Positions 7,663-15,022 of a stretch of 64,000 nt of DNA are shown piece by piece. The stretch comes from CBDIHP01 sp965279195 (GTDB lineage Bacteria; Planctomycetota; Planctomycetia; Isosphaerales; Isosphaeraceae): NCBI GenBank assembly GCA_965279195.1, contig CBDIHP010000023.1:28756-92755 (forward strand), written 5' to 3'. The notes under the pieces were generated by a model. It was not told the DNA's origin. It made no database searches and saw nothing but the letters and a program-made list of their open reading frames with translations. Numbering within the stretch: position 1 is the first letter of the stretch; every line of letters begins with the position of its first letter. Made by a program: the position numbers and the translations under genes.

Positions 7663-9336
7663 ATGTCTCAGATGCACGCCACTCCCGATGACGAGGTGAT
7701 CGACCTCGAGCCGACGATGAGCCTGGAGCTGGAAGCGGTCTCCCAGCCGGGTCATGCCGGCATCGCGCTGGTGCAGGGGAGCATCGCCAGCCTCGGGCGC
7801 GAGACGGGCGACCTCAGGCGCTCCCGGATCGCCGCCGCCGCATTCCTGCTGATGCTCGTGTACCTCGCGCTCTTCATCTGGAACTTCAGCACGCTGGGAT
7901 CGGGCATCCCGACGGTCTGGATCATCATGGCGACCCGGTTCCTGCTGGCCGGCAGCGTGCTCGGCCTGCTGTTGAGCCCGATCGGCAGCTCGGCGAGGTC
8001 CGTCCGCTTCCTCGAATTCGTGCTCTTCGGCGGCCTGACGATCCTGCTGGTGCTGTCGCAGTACAAGGTGAACGAGGTCCTGCTCGGGCGCGGCGACGTC
8101 CCCGGCGTGGTGGCCTTCGTGAAGAACGGGGTGATCCAGGCCATCCTCCTGATCATCCTCTTCGGGATGTTCGTGCCGAACCCGCCGAAGCTCGTGGCCT
8201 GGTCGGCCCTGGGCATGGCCCTGTCCCCCCTGATCGCGGCGACCATGCTCAGCGAGGAGCCCGCCCTCGCCGACGCGATCGCCCGGTTCCGCTCGGTCGA
8301 GGCGACCGGGACGAACATCGTCTTCCTGCTGCTGGCCGCCGGCGTCTCGATCTTCGGCTCGATGGTCCTCAACGGCCTGCGGAGCGAGCTGCACGAGGCC
8401 AAGAAGTTCGGCCAGTACCGGCTCCTGAACCGCATCGGGGCCGGCGGCATGGGCGAGGTCTACCTCGCCGAGCACGCCCTGCTCAAGCGGCCCTGCGCCC
8501 TGAAGCTCATCAAGCCCGAGGCGGGTGCCGACCCGCTGGCCCTGGCGCGGTTCGAACGCGAGGTGCAGTCGTCGGCGCGGCTGGCGCACCACAACACGAT
8601 CGAGATCTACGACTACGGCCACACCGACGACGGCACATTCTATTATGTGATGGAGTACCTCCGGGGCCTCTCCCTCGCCGACCTCATCCAGCGCGAGGGA
8701 TCGATCCCCCCGGGCCGCCTGATCTACCTGTTCCGGCAGGTCTGCGCCGGGCTGTCCGAGGCCCACATGCTGGGGCTGGTGCACCGCGACCTCAAGCCGG
8801 CGAATGTTTATATCGCGCGGCTCGGCGGCGAGACCGACGTGGCCAAGGTGCTCGACTTCGGCCTGGTGAAGATCACGCAAGGGCCCGAGGCGGTGGCGCT
8901 CACGGCCGAGATGCGGGTCAGCGGCACCCCGCTCTACATGGCCCCTGAGCAGGCCATGGCCGACCGCAGCCTCGACGCCCGGGCCGACGTCTACGCCCTC
9001 GGCGCGATGATGTACCACGCGGCCACCGGGCGCCCCCCGTTCGGCGGAGAGACGCCGTTCGCCGTGATGATGGCCCACGTCCGCGACGACCTCACGCCCC
9101 CCTCCGAGATCAAGCCCGAGATCCCCGCCGACCTCGAGGCCGTCATCCTCAAGTGCCTGGCCAAGAAGCCCGCCGACCGCTACCAGAGCGTCCGCGACAT
9201 CGGAGACGACCTCGCCGCCTGCGCCTGCGCCGCCGACTGGAACGCCCGCAAGGCCGACGAGTGGTGGTCGGGCAGCTTCTCCACCCCCGTCCTCGGCGAC
9301 CCCGCTACCGGCCCGACCATGCAGCTCACCCCCTGA
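7663..9336 (+). CDS. membrane Ser/Thr protein kinase with C-terminal kinase domain
   Basis: A 557-aa protein. Residues about 55-235 hold six or so hydrophobic helices. The kinase domain follows at about 252-530, with glycine loop IGAGGMGEVY (256-265), ATP lysine in CALKLIKPE, catalytic loop HRDLKPANV (about 374-382), DFGLVKI (about 397) and APEQAMADRS (about 426). All catalytic residues are present. Most bacterial Hanks-type kinases have the kinase domain first and one membrane helix after it, so this order is reversed. Start 7663 is the first ATG after repeat B1; GAGG lies 5-8 bases upstream. It likely senses a membrane or external signal through its N-terminal multi-span part (inference). 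Confidence 0.85.
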   Translation: MSQMHATPDDEVIDLEPTMSLELEAVSQPGHAGIALVQGSIASLGRETGDLRRSRIAAAAFLLMLVYLALFIWNFSTLGSGIPTVWIIMATRFLLAGSVLGLLLSPIGSSARSVRFLEFVLFGGLTILLVLSQYKVNEVLLGRGDVPGVVAFVKNGVIQAILLIILFGMFVPNPPKLVAWSALGMALSPLIAATMLSEEPALADAIARFRSVEATGTNIVFLLLAAGVSIFGSMVLNGLRSELHEAKKFGQYRLLNRIGAGGMGEVYLAEHALLKRPCALKLIKPEAGADPLALARFEREVQSSARLAHHNTIEIYDYGHTDDGTFYYVMEYLRGLSLADLIQREGSIPPGRLIYLFRQVCAGLSEAHMLGLVHRDLKPANVYIARLGGETDVAKVLDFGLVKITQGPEAVALTAEMRVSGTPLYMAPEQAMADRSLDARADVYALGAMMYHAATGRPPFGGETPFAVMMAHVRDDLTPPSEIKPEIPADLEAVILKCLAKKPADRYQSVRDIGDDLAACACAADWNARKADEWWSGSFSTPVLGDPATGPTMQLTP

Positions 9337-9347
9337 ACTCGTCCATA

Positions 9348-9471
9348 CGTCGGGTGTGGTGGCCGCGTCCTCGCGGCCTCCGCACCGACGAGGGTCGCCG
9401 GTGTCGGGACCGGACGCGCGGACCTCGCGAGAGGTGCGGAAGCGGGGAGGACGCGGCCACCACACCCGACG
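9348..9471. repeat. long inverted repeat, family C (25-bp perfect arms)
   Basis: A 25-base arm at 9348-9372 (CGTCGGGTGTGGTGGCCGCG and five more bases) is repeated exactly in inverted orientation at 9447-9471. Between the arms lie further partial palindromes. It begins 12 bases after the kinase stop and could also act as a transcript end structure, although no T-run follows. A single related half-site lies at 23035-23050. From 9472 to 9850 (379 bases) I see no gene or clear signal. Confidence 0.75.
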
Positions 9472-9850
9472 CGTTCGCCTTGGGGCGGAAAATCGCGGAA
9501 AGCCTCAGCGCCGGGGGTCCGGGCGGCCGATGTTAGGGGTGTCGGAGAGGGATCTCCGAGCTGGCCAGGGTGGGCCGGCGAGATCTTGCCAAGGTTCGTA
9601 TCCAGGGACGGATCGGCGGCGGATCGACTGAGGGCCAGGGATGGCTCTCAACTGACAGATACGACACGGCACGCGATCGCAAGGCGTTGTCCCGTCGGGA
9701 TTTCGCCCGCCTTCTCGGAGCCGATGTCCGGATCGGCCGTCTGCGTGGAAGGGCCCGGCTCGTTCGGCGAGCTGTCACCCCCTCCGCCGGGCGGCCGATT
9801 CCCATTTCGAAGCGTCGGGCTTCGAAAACGCGGGAACAAAGCCAATTCGC

Positions 9851-10315
9851 TCAGCGCGCCCCGAGCCCTATGATGAGCCGGGATCCGTTCCCCAACACCT
9901 TATCCACGAAGAAGATCTGATCCGGCGGCGTGACCACGATCGTGCGGTACTGCGAGACGCCCTGGAACGACAGGTCGAGCTGCATCTGCACCTTGCCGTT
10001 GAGGTCCAGGGGCGACAGGAGCTGGGCCTCGGTGGTGAACCCCTCGCCCAGGTCGCAGGGGACCGACTGCGATGCGGTGATGCGACGGCTCTCCAGCTTG
10101 ATCAGCTTGAACGAGTGGTTCGGCAGCAACTTCTGGAGCTGGGCCGAGATCGGCTTGAGCTTGGGGTCGACCACGCCGCCCCCCGGCGTCGCCAGGACGC
10201 CGAAGATCGTCACCTGACGCCCCGGGATCGTCACCTGAGCCCGAGCGGGCACGACTCCGCCGAGGGCGGACAGCAACAGGGCCAGGGCGACCGTACCGAA
10301 CGTCTTGCGAGTCAT
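9851..10315 (-). CDS. exported small protein of unknown function
   Basis: A 154-aa protein with a clear signal peptide (MTRKTFGTVALALLLSALGG, cleaved near ARA-QV). The mature part has a stretch with beta-strand character (SFKLIKLESRRITASQSVPC), then TTEAQLLSPLD and RTIVVTPPDQIFFVDKV. I do not recognise a family. It is the last gene of a three-gene minus-strand group after the sigma factor and the anti-sigma factor; only 5 bases separate it from the anti-sigma gene, so co-expression is very likely. It may be a target or modulator of that sigma system. Confidence 0.65.
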   Translation of the reverse strand: MTRKTFGTVALALLLSALGGVVPARAQVTIPGRQVTIFGVLATPGGGVVDPKLKPISAQLQKLLPNHSFKLIKLESRRITASQSVPCDLGEGFTTEAQLLSPLDLNGKVQMQLDLSFQGVSQYRTIVVTPPDQIFFVDKVLGNGSRLIIGLGAR

Positions 10316-10320
10316 GGGGT

Positions 10321-10953
10321 TCAGTTCGCCGCCATCGCCTCGAAGGCATTCAACGCGTCGTGGTGGTTGCCCGCCGCCAGCTCGGCCACCGGCGAGATCG
10401 GATCCGACTCCGAGACCGCGCCCGGGGCCTCGATCTCGACTACATTCACCGCGCCGCCGTCCTCCAGGCGGACCACCACCGTCTGCTCCACGTCCACCGT
10501 CACCACCGAGATCGGCCTGGTCGTCGCGGCAACCTGGGTCACCTGGGGCGAGCGAAGGAGCCCGCTCAGGACCGAGACCAGGAGCACGGCGGCGGCCGCC
10601 GAGGGGACAGCGAGCAAACGGGGCGCCCAGCCGAACCGGCCGGACGCGCGGCCGGCGGACATCGGGACCGTGTAGGTCTCCGAGACCCGCCGGCGGGAGG
10701 CCGAGGGCAGGGGGGCGACCGCGTCCGCCGCCATCAGTGCCCGACTCCAGAGGCCGTCGAAGGCCAGGGGAGATGGTTCAACCGGACGGGTTGCGTCCCA
10801 GGCGCGGTCGAGGCGATCCAGGCCGGCGGCGAAGTTCGAGCAGGTGGGGCAAGTTTCAAGGTGCGCGGCGAGGTCGGCGGCCAACCCGGAGGGGCTGGGG
10901 ACGGCCAGTTCGTGCTGGCAGGTTTCGCAGGTCGTTTTCGAGCGGTTGGCCAT
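10321..10953 (-). CDS. anti-sigma factor with N-terminal zinc-binding domain and one membrane helix
   Basis: A 210-aa protein. The N-terminus carries Cys residues (TTCETCQHE) and the ZAS-type motif HLETCPTC (HxxxCxxC), typical of anti-sigma factors that hold ECF sigma factors. One membrane helix lies at about residues 118-138 (LLAVPSAAAAVLLVSVLSGL), followed by a periplasmic part. The start at 10953 is supported by GAGG about 11 bases upstream and by the motif position; an ATG at 11055 would add residues unlike the family. The sigma gene lies directly upstream in the same orientation, with 150 bases between them. Confidence 0.75.
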   Translation of the reverse strand: MANRSKTTCETCQHELAVPSPSGLAADLAAHLETCPTCSNFAAGLDRLDRAWDATRPVEPSPLAFDGLWSRALMAADAVAPLPSASRRRVSETYTVPMSAGRASGRFGWAPRLLAVPSAAAAVLLVSVLSGLLRSPQVTQVAATTRPISVVTVDVEQTVVVRLEDGGAVNVVEIEAPGAVSESDPISPVAELAAGNHHDALNAFEAMAAN

Positions 10954-11103
10954 GACGTTTCTTGCCTCGGTCGGGGTTATTCGTCCTGAGTCGCCCGTTC
11001 CGTCGGCGTCCTCCTGGGCCACCGGGTGATTCGCAAGTCGCGGGGAGCCGGCCACTTCGGGCGGCTCGACCCGGGCGAGTCCCGGGGGCGGTTCCCTTCG
11101 TCT

Positions 11104-11694
11104 CTAGAGTCCTTCGACGCCTTCGAGCGCCGATTGCAGTTTGTTCCGGGCGTAATAGAGGCGGCTCATGACGGTCCCGATGGGGACCTCCTGGATCTCG
11201 GCGATTTCCTTGTAACTCAGCCCGACCTCGGCGAACAGCAGGAACGTCTCGCGGGGTTCTCGGCTGAGTTTCTCCAGGGCCCTGTCCAGCAGCCCTTTGA
11301 GGTCGGTCCGGCGGAGGTCGAGCGAGGGGTCGTGGTCGACCGAGGGCTCGGCGTCGTCGGCGTTCGGGTCGTCGGGGGGCTGGTGGATCGACACGGTGGG
11401 GCGTCGTTTCCGCTTGCGGCCGGCGTCCCGGGTGGCGTTGGTGACGATCCGGAAGAACCAGGTCCGGAACCCGCTGCGGCCTTCGAATTCGCCGATGCGG
11501 GTGATGACCTTGATCATGGCCTCCTGGAGGGCGTCGAGGGCGTCTTGCTCGTTGCCGAGGTACCGGTGTGCGAGGCGGTACGCGTCCCGCTCGTGTCGAC
11601 GGCAGAGGTCCGCGAGCGCCGAGCGGTCGCCGGCCCTCGCCTGGTCCACCAGTGCCTCGTCGGTCGGCATCACGCCGGTCGTCGCCTCGAGCAT
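11104..11694 (-). CDS. ECF-type RNA polymerase sigma factor
   Basis: A 196-aa protein with sigma region 2 (about residues 30-95, YRLAHRYLGNEQDALDALQE, then FEGRSGFRTWFFRIVTN) and region 4 (about 135-190, LSREPRETFLLFAEVGLS, then YKEIAEIQEVPIGTVMSRLY with its helix-turn-helix). The length and the missing region 1 and 3 fit group 4 sigma factors. It is followed by a zinc anti-sigma factor, so its activity is probably controlled by that partner. Start 11694 has AAGGTGA about 6-12 bases upstream. The 196 bases before the next gene (11695-11890) show nothing firm. Confidence 0.9.
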   Translation of the reverse strand: MLEATTGVMPTDEALVDQARAGDRSALADLCRRHERDAYRLAHRYLGNEQDALDALQEAMIKVITRIGEFEGRSGFRTWFFRIVTNATRDAGRKRKRRPTVSIHQPPDDPNADDAEPSVDHDPSLDLRRTDLKGLLDRALEKLSREPRETFLLFAEVGLSYKEIAEIQEVPIGTVMSRLYYARNKLQSALEGVEGL

Positions 11695-11890
11695 GAGTTC
11701 ACCTTACCATTGGACGCTCCCCATGCCCTCCGCATTCGATGGCCGTACCCGAATTTCCCCCGGACGTTCCCCGGGGGCGACAGAACGACGGAACGAAGCC
11801 AATCGCGTGCCCATCTGGTCGAGGTCTGGACCGATCCCGGTCGTCCGACCCGGCCGAAAGCGGGATTGGTGCCAAACCAGGGCCAGCCGG

Positions 11891-13318
11891 TCAGCCGACA
11901 GGCTTCGTGGCGTAATCTGCTCGATCGAAGCTCGCTCCCGAGGACCCTCCGATTCGCTTGAAATCGCGCACTTCAGGAAGGACGCGTTCGGAATCCGGCC
12001 TCAACATCATCAACGCCTCATGAACGCCATGATTCTGCGTCTGGATCGGCTTCTGCATCCACGCCCGCGCCAGAGCCTCGATGATAGCAGGCTGGGCCTT
12101 TGTCCCCCGCGCCAGGTGGGCCATCGCCAACGCCAGCATGTTCCGCTCGGGCGCGCCAGCGGGGCATTCCTCGAACCGTTTCAGGATCTCCGGGACCGCC
12201 GGCGCGGCCAGTTGAGGGCCGAGATAGGCCAAAGCCTCGGCCGCGTCGCGGGCCGTCATCCGGCGCCGGCTCGTGTTGAGGATCTCCCGAAGGACCTCGA
12301 CGACATCCGGGGCCGGGTCGTCTTCCGGGGTGATCGCGACCAGCGAGTGCATGCCGGAACCGAGGGGATCCGACTGGACGTTCCCGTCCGGACTGGCGCC
12401 CTGATTCGACCTGGCGAGTTCCGCCCGCAGCAATCGGATCAGTGCGGGGCGGGCGGCCTTCGCCTCGACGCCGAGCAGCCAGAGGCCCCGCGTCGCCGCG
12501 TACCGGAGCCTCAGGTCGGGGTGATCCAGCATCTCGACCAGCAGCGGCACGTGCCGGGGCCTGTAGGAAGGCGGTTCGATTTCCCGCTCGGCGGGATTGG
12601 GGGCCGGCCTGGCACCGATGGAGGTGACCGGGACCACTTTCTGTCTCGCCTCGGATTCCGGCCGGCCGAGTTGCTGGAGGATCGCCTCCTTGACGGCCGG
12701 GGTCTCGCTTGCGAACGTCCGGATCGCGATGGGCAGCAGCTCATCCAGGCCGGAGTCGTATGCCGGGATCGCCCGCAGGCCGACGAGCCGGATCGCTTCG
12801 TTCGGGTCAACGAGCATCGCCCGGACCGCGGGCGGGATCGGCGACTTCTCGTCCTCCACGCCGCAGGAGATGAACGCCCCGAGAGCCACCTGGCGGATGG
12901 CCACGTCCGGGTCGGAGAGCACGGCTTCGAGGGCGCGACGGACCTCGTCGCGATGCGACAGGATGGCAGCGTCCTTCCCCTCCGAGCCGCGGCCCCCCAG
13001 TTGGAGGTTGTTGAAAAGCGTGCCGAGGCCCATCGCCGACTCTTCCCGGACGGCGACGCTGGGGTCCTTGAGCCCTTCGAGCAGCAGGGGGATGGCGAAG
13101 TCCGCGTCGACCCAGTTCTCGACCGTTTGTGGCAGCTTCCGGAACGCCACAATCCGATCCTCCGGGTCCCCCGACCGGATCGCCTTCGCCAGCACCCGGA
13201 CCGGCGAGTTGAAGTACCACGTCCGGAACGCATACCCGATGACGGCGATCGCCACCACCCCGACGAGCACCCGGATCGCCAGCTCACGTCGGCTCGAAGA
13301 CGCCACGGACTCGCTCAT
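11891..13318 (-). CDS. membrane-anchored HEAT-repeat protein (paralogue 1)
   Basis: A 475-aa protein with one N-terminal membrane helix (residues about 14-32, LAIRVLVGVVAIAVIGYAF) followed by SPVRVLAKAIRSGDPEDR and a series of HEAT-like repeats, for example PLLLEGLKDPSVAVREESAM, ALEAVLSDPDVAIRQVALGA and PLLVEMLDHPDLRLRYAATR. Such repeats form binding scaffolds; no catalytic motif is seen. AAAGGAGG lies about 8 bases before the start. It is clearly related to the next gene upstream (13467-14798): same helix position, same SPVR motif and matching repeats. It probably acts as a protein-interaction partner at the membrane (inference). Confidence 0.75.
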   Translation of the reverse strand: MSESVASSSRRELAIRVLVGVVAIAVIGYAFRTWYFNSPVRVLAKAIRSGDPEDRIVAFRKLPQTVENWVDADFAIPLLLEGLKDPSVAVREESAMGLGTLFNNLQLGGRGSEGKDAAILSHRDEVRRALEAVLSDPDVAIRQVALGAFISCGVEDEKSPIPPAVRAMLVDPNEAIRLVGLRAIPAYDSGLDELLPIAIRTFASETPAVKEAILQQLGRPESEARQKVVPVTSIGARPAPNPAEREIEPPSYRPRHVPLLVEMLDHPDLRLRYAATRGLWLLGVEAKAARPALIRLLRAELARSNQGASPDGNVQSDPLGSGMHSLVAITPEDDPAPDVVEVLREILNTSRRRMTARDAAEALAYLGPQLAAPAVPEILKRFEECPAGAPERNMLALAMAHLARGTKAQPAIIEALARAWMQKPIQTQNHGVHEALMMLRPDSERVLPEVRDFKRIGGSSGASFDRADYATKPVG

Positions 13319-13466
13319 CGGCAGGACCTCCTTTGGTCCCTCCCATTGTCAGGCGGGACACCGCCCACCGCAACATGCGCATTCCTGGGAACGCTCTGTC
13401 CTTCCAAGGGTGCCCGAGGGTTTCCGTACCCGGAAGCCCCGGCCTGGAATGCCGAGGGGTGGAGAT

Positions 13467-14798
13467 TCATCGGGGGCTGACGGGGCGCCGGAAGTCTGCC
13501 AGGGGTCTCGCCGTGGGAGCCGGGGGGAGCTGGCGGACCTCCGGCAGGAGCTTCTCCGAATCGGGCCGAAGTTCGATCAGGGCGTCGTCGATGTCGCTCC
13601 ATCGATCCGAGCGGGGTGTGGCCTTCCACGCCCGGATGAGGGCGGCCAGGACCTCGGGCTGGGCGTCCGTCCCTCGGGCCAGATGGGCGAGGGATCGGGC
13701 CACCTGCTGCCGGTCGTGGGTCCTGGGCGGGAGCGAATCGAAGATCCTGAGGAGGTCGGGAATCGCCGCGCGGGCGGGCGGGCCGAGGACCGCGAGCCAG
13801 TAGGCGAGATCGGGTTGCAGCCTCGCGAACCGGGGCATGGCCAGGAATTCGCGGAGGAGCCGGACGACCTCGTCGGCAGGCTGGCCCTCGGGCGTGACGT
13901 CGACCAGCGCGGTGATCGCCACCCCGAGAGAATTGGACCACGGGGCGGCGGACGGGTCGAGGATCTCCTGGGGCCGGTCTCGCTCGCGTCGGATGTAGGC
14001 GATGAGCGCCGGGATCGCCGACCGCCCTTCGGCCCCGGCGCGGGCCAATCCCCTGATCCCCATGAGACGGACCGATTCCTCCGGGCTCTCCAGCAGCTCC
14101 ATGAGCATCGGCACATGATCGCGTCGAAACCTGGCCGAGGCGAAGACCTGGTTGAACGCCCTCCTCGCCAGAGGGCCCTCGGCGAGGAACCGCTTCAGTC
14201 CGACCCTGAGCAGCGTCTCGGGCCCCTTGTCGTACGAGGCGAATCCCCGGATAGCGGCGCCGCGGACGCCCTCGCTGGGGTCGTCCACCAACGCGACCAG
14301 CGCGGGCGGCGGGACGTCCCGCCGGTCGGTCTGCATGCAGACGAGATACGCCCCCACGGCCGTCTGCCGCACGAACCCCTCGGGATCTCCGAACGAACGC
14401 TCAAGAGCCTGGCCCACCTCATCCTGGCAGATGTCGAGCGCCGGCTTCCGCGATGGATTGCCTTTCTGATTCGGTGCCCGAGGACTGTAGATCAGCGCGA
14501 ACGCCTGCGCGGCTTCCGCCCGGACTTCCATGACGGGATCCTTGAGCGCCTCGATCAGGACCGGCACGGCGATCTGGACATCGATGGGCGTCTCGACGAC
14601 CTGGGCCATCTCGTGGATGGCCGTCGCCCGCTGCTCCGGGTCGCCCCGGCGGATCGTCCGCGCCAGCGGTCGGACCGGCGAGGCGTAGTACCAGGCCCCG
14701 ACCGCCAGGACGATCCCCCCCAGCGCGACGAACCCGGCGAGCACGCGGAGCGTCTTCGACTTCCCACTCGAAGAAACCGGCGACGCCATCTCGGTCAT
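13467..14798 (-). CDS. membrane-anchored HEAT-repeat protein (paralogue 2)
   Basis: A 443-aa protein with an N-terminal membrane helix (about residues 18-38, LRVLAGFVALGGIVLAVGAW), then YYASPVRPLARTIRRGDPEQ, closely matching paralogue 1. HEAT-like repeats include PVLIEALKDPVMEVRAEAAQ, LERSFGDPEGFVRQTAVGAY and PMLMELLESPEESVRLMGIR. Start 14798 is chosen because AAAGGAG stands 10 bases upstream; longer in-frame extensions have no such signal. It transcribes in the same direction as paralogue 1, 148 bases upstream of it. The function is unknown. Confidence 0.75.
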   Translation of the reverse strand: MTEMASPVSSSGKSKTLRVLAGFVALGGIVLAVGAWYYASPVRPLARTIRRGDPEQRATAIHEMAQVVETPIDVQIAVPVLIEALKDPVMEVRAEAAQAFALIYSPRAPNQKGNPSRKPALDICQDEVGQALERSFGDPEGFVRQTAVGAYLVCMQTDRRDVPPPALVALVDDPSEGVRGAAIRGFASYDKGPETLLRVGLKRFLAEGPLARRAFNQVFASARFRRDHVPMLMELLESPEESVRLMGIRGLARAGAEGRSAIPALIAYIRRERDRPQEILDPSAAPWSNSLGVAITALVDVTPEGQPADEVVRLLREFLAMPRFARLQPDLAYWLAVLGPPARAAIPDLLRIFDSLPPRTHDRQQVARSLAHLARGTDAQPEVLAALIRAWKATPRSDRWSDIDDALIELRPDSEKLLPEVRQLPPAPTARPLADFRRPVSPR

Positions 14799-14930
14799 TC
14801 GGGGGGCTCCTTTCCGTCCATTGTCGGGTCGGGCACCGCCCACCGCAACCTCCGCATCATCGACAACACCCTGGCATCCACCCGGAGGCCAGGCTCGACC
14901 TCCGCGCTGGGCGAGGGGGGGATGGGGCGG

Positions 14931-14936
14931 TACACT
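14931..14936 (+). promoter_or_regulatory. probable -10 element of fusA
   Basis: TACACT within GGGGCGGTACACTAG, about 87 bases before the fusA start. The -35 region (around CTGGGC at 14907-14912) is weak. The CGGTACAYT core is also found in the rpsJ and rpmJ promoters. Confidence 0.45.
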
Positions 14937-15022
14937 AGGGGGATGGCTCGACCGGGCGGCGATTGCCCCGGGATCGAGGGCCGCCGACATGCGCCGACCC
15001 CCTTGAACGGATTGCGACGATC

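Noticed and set aside
6352..9465. 1037-codon open frame on the minus strand opposite the zinc-ribbon and kinase genes
   Set aside because: It is a mirror of strongly coding + strand genes in a GC-rich genome. Its product is Gly/Arg/His-rich without domains, while the + strand has complete kinase motifs.
9899..9907. TTATCCACG, resembling a DnaA box
   Set aside because: A single near-match inside a coding region, without companions or an A/T-rich unwinding region; no origin can be claimed.
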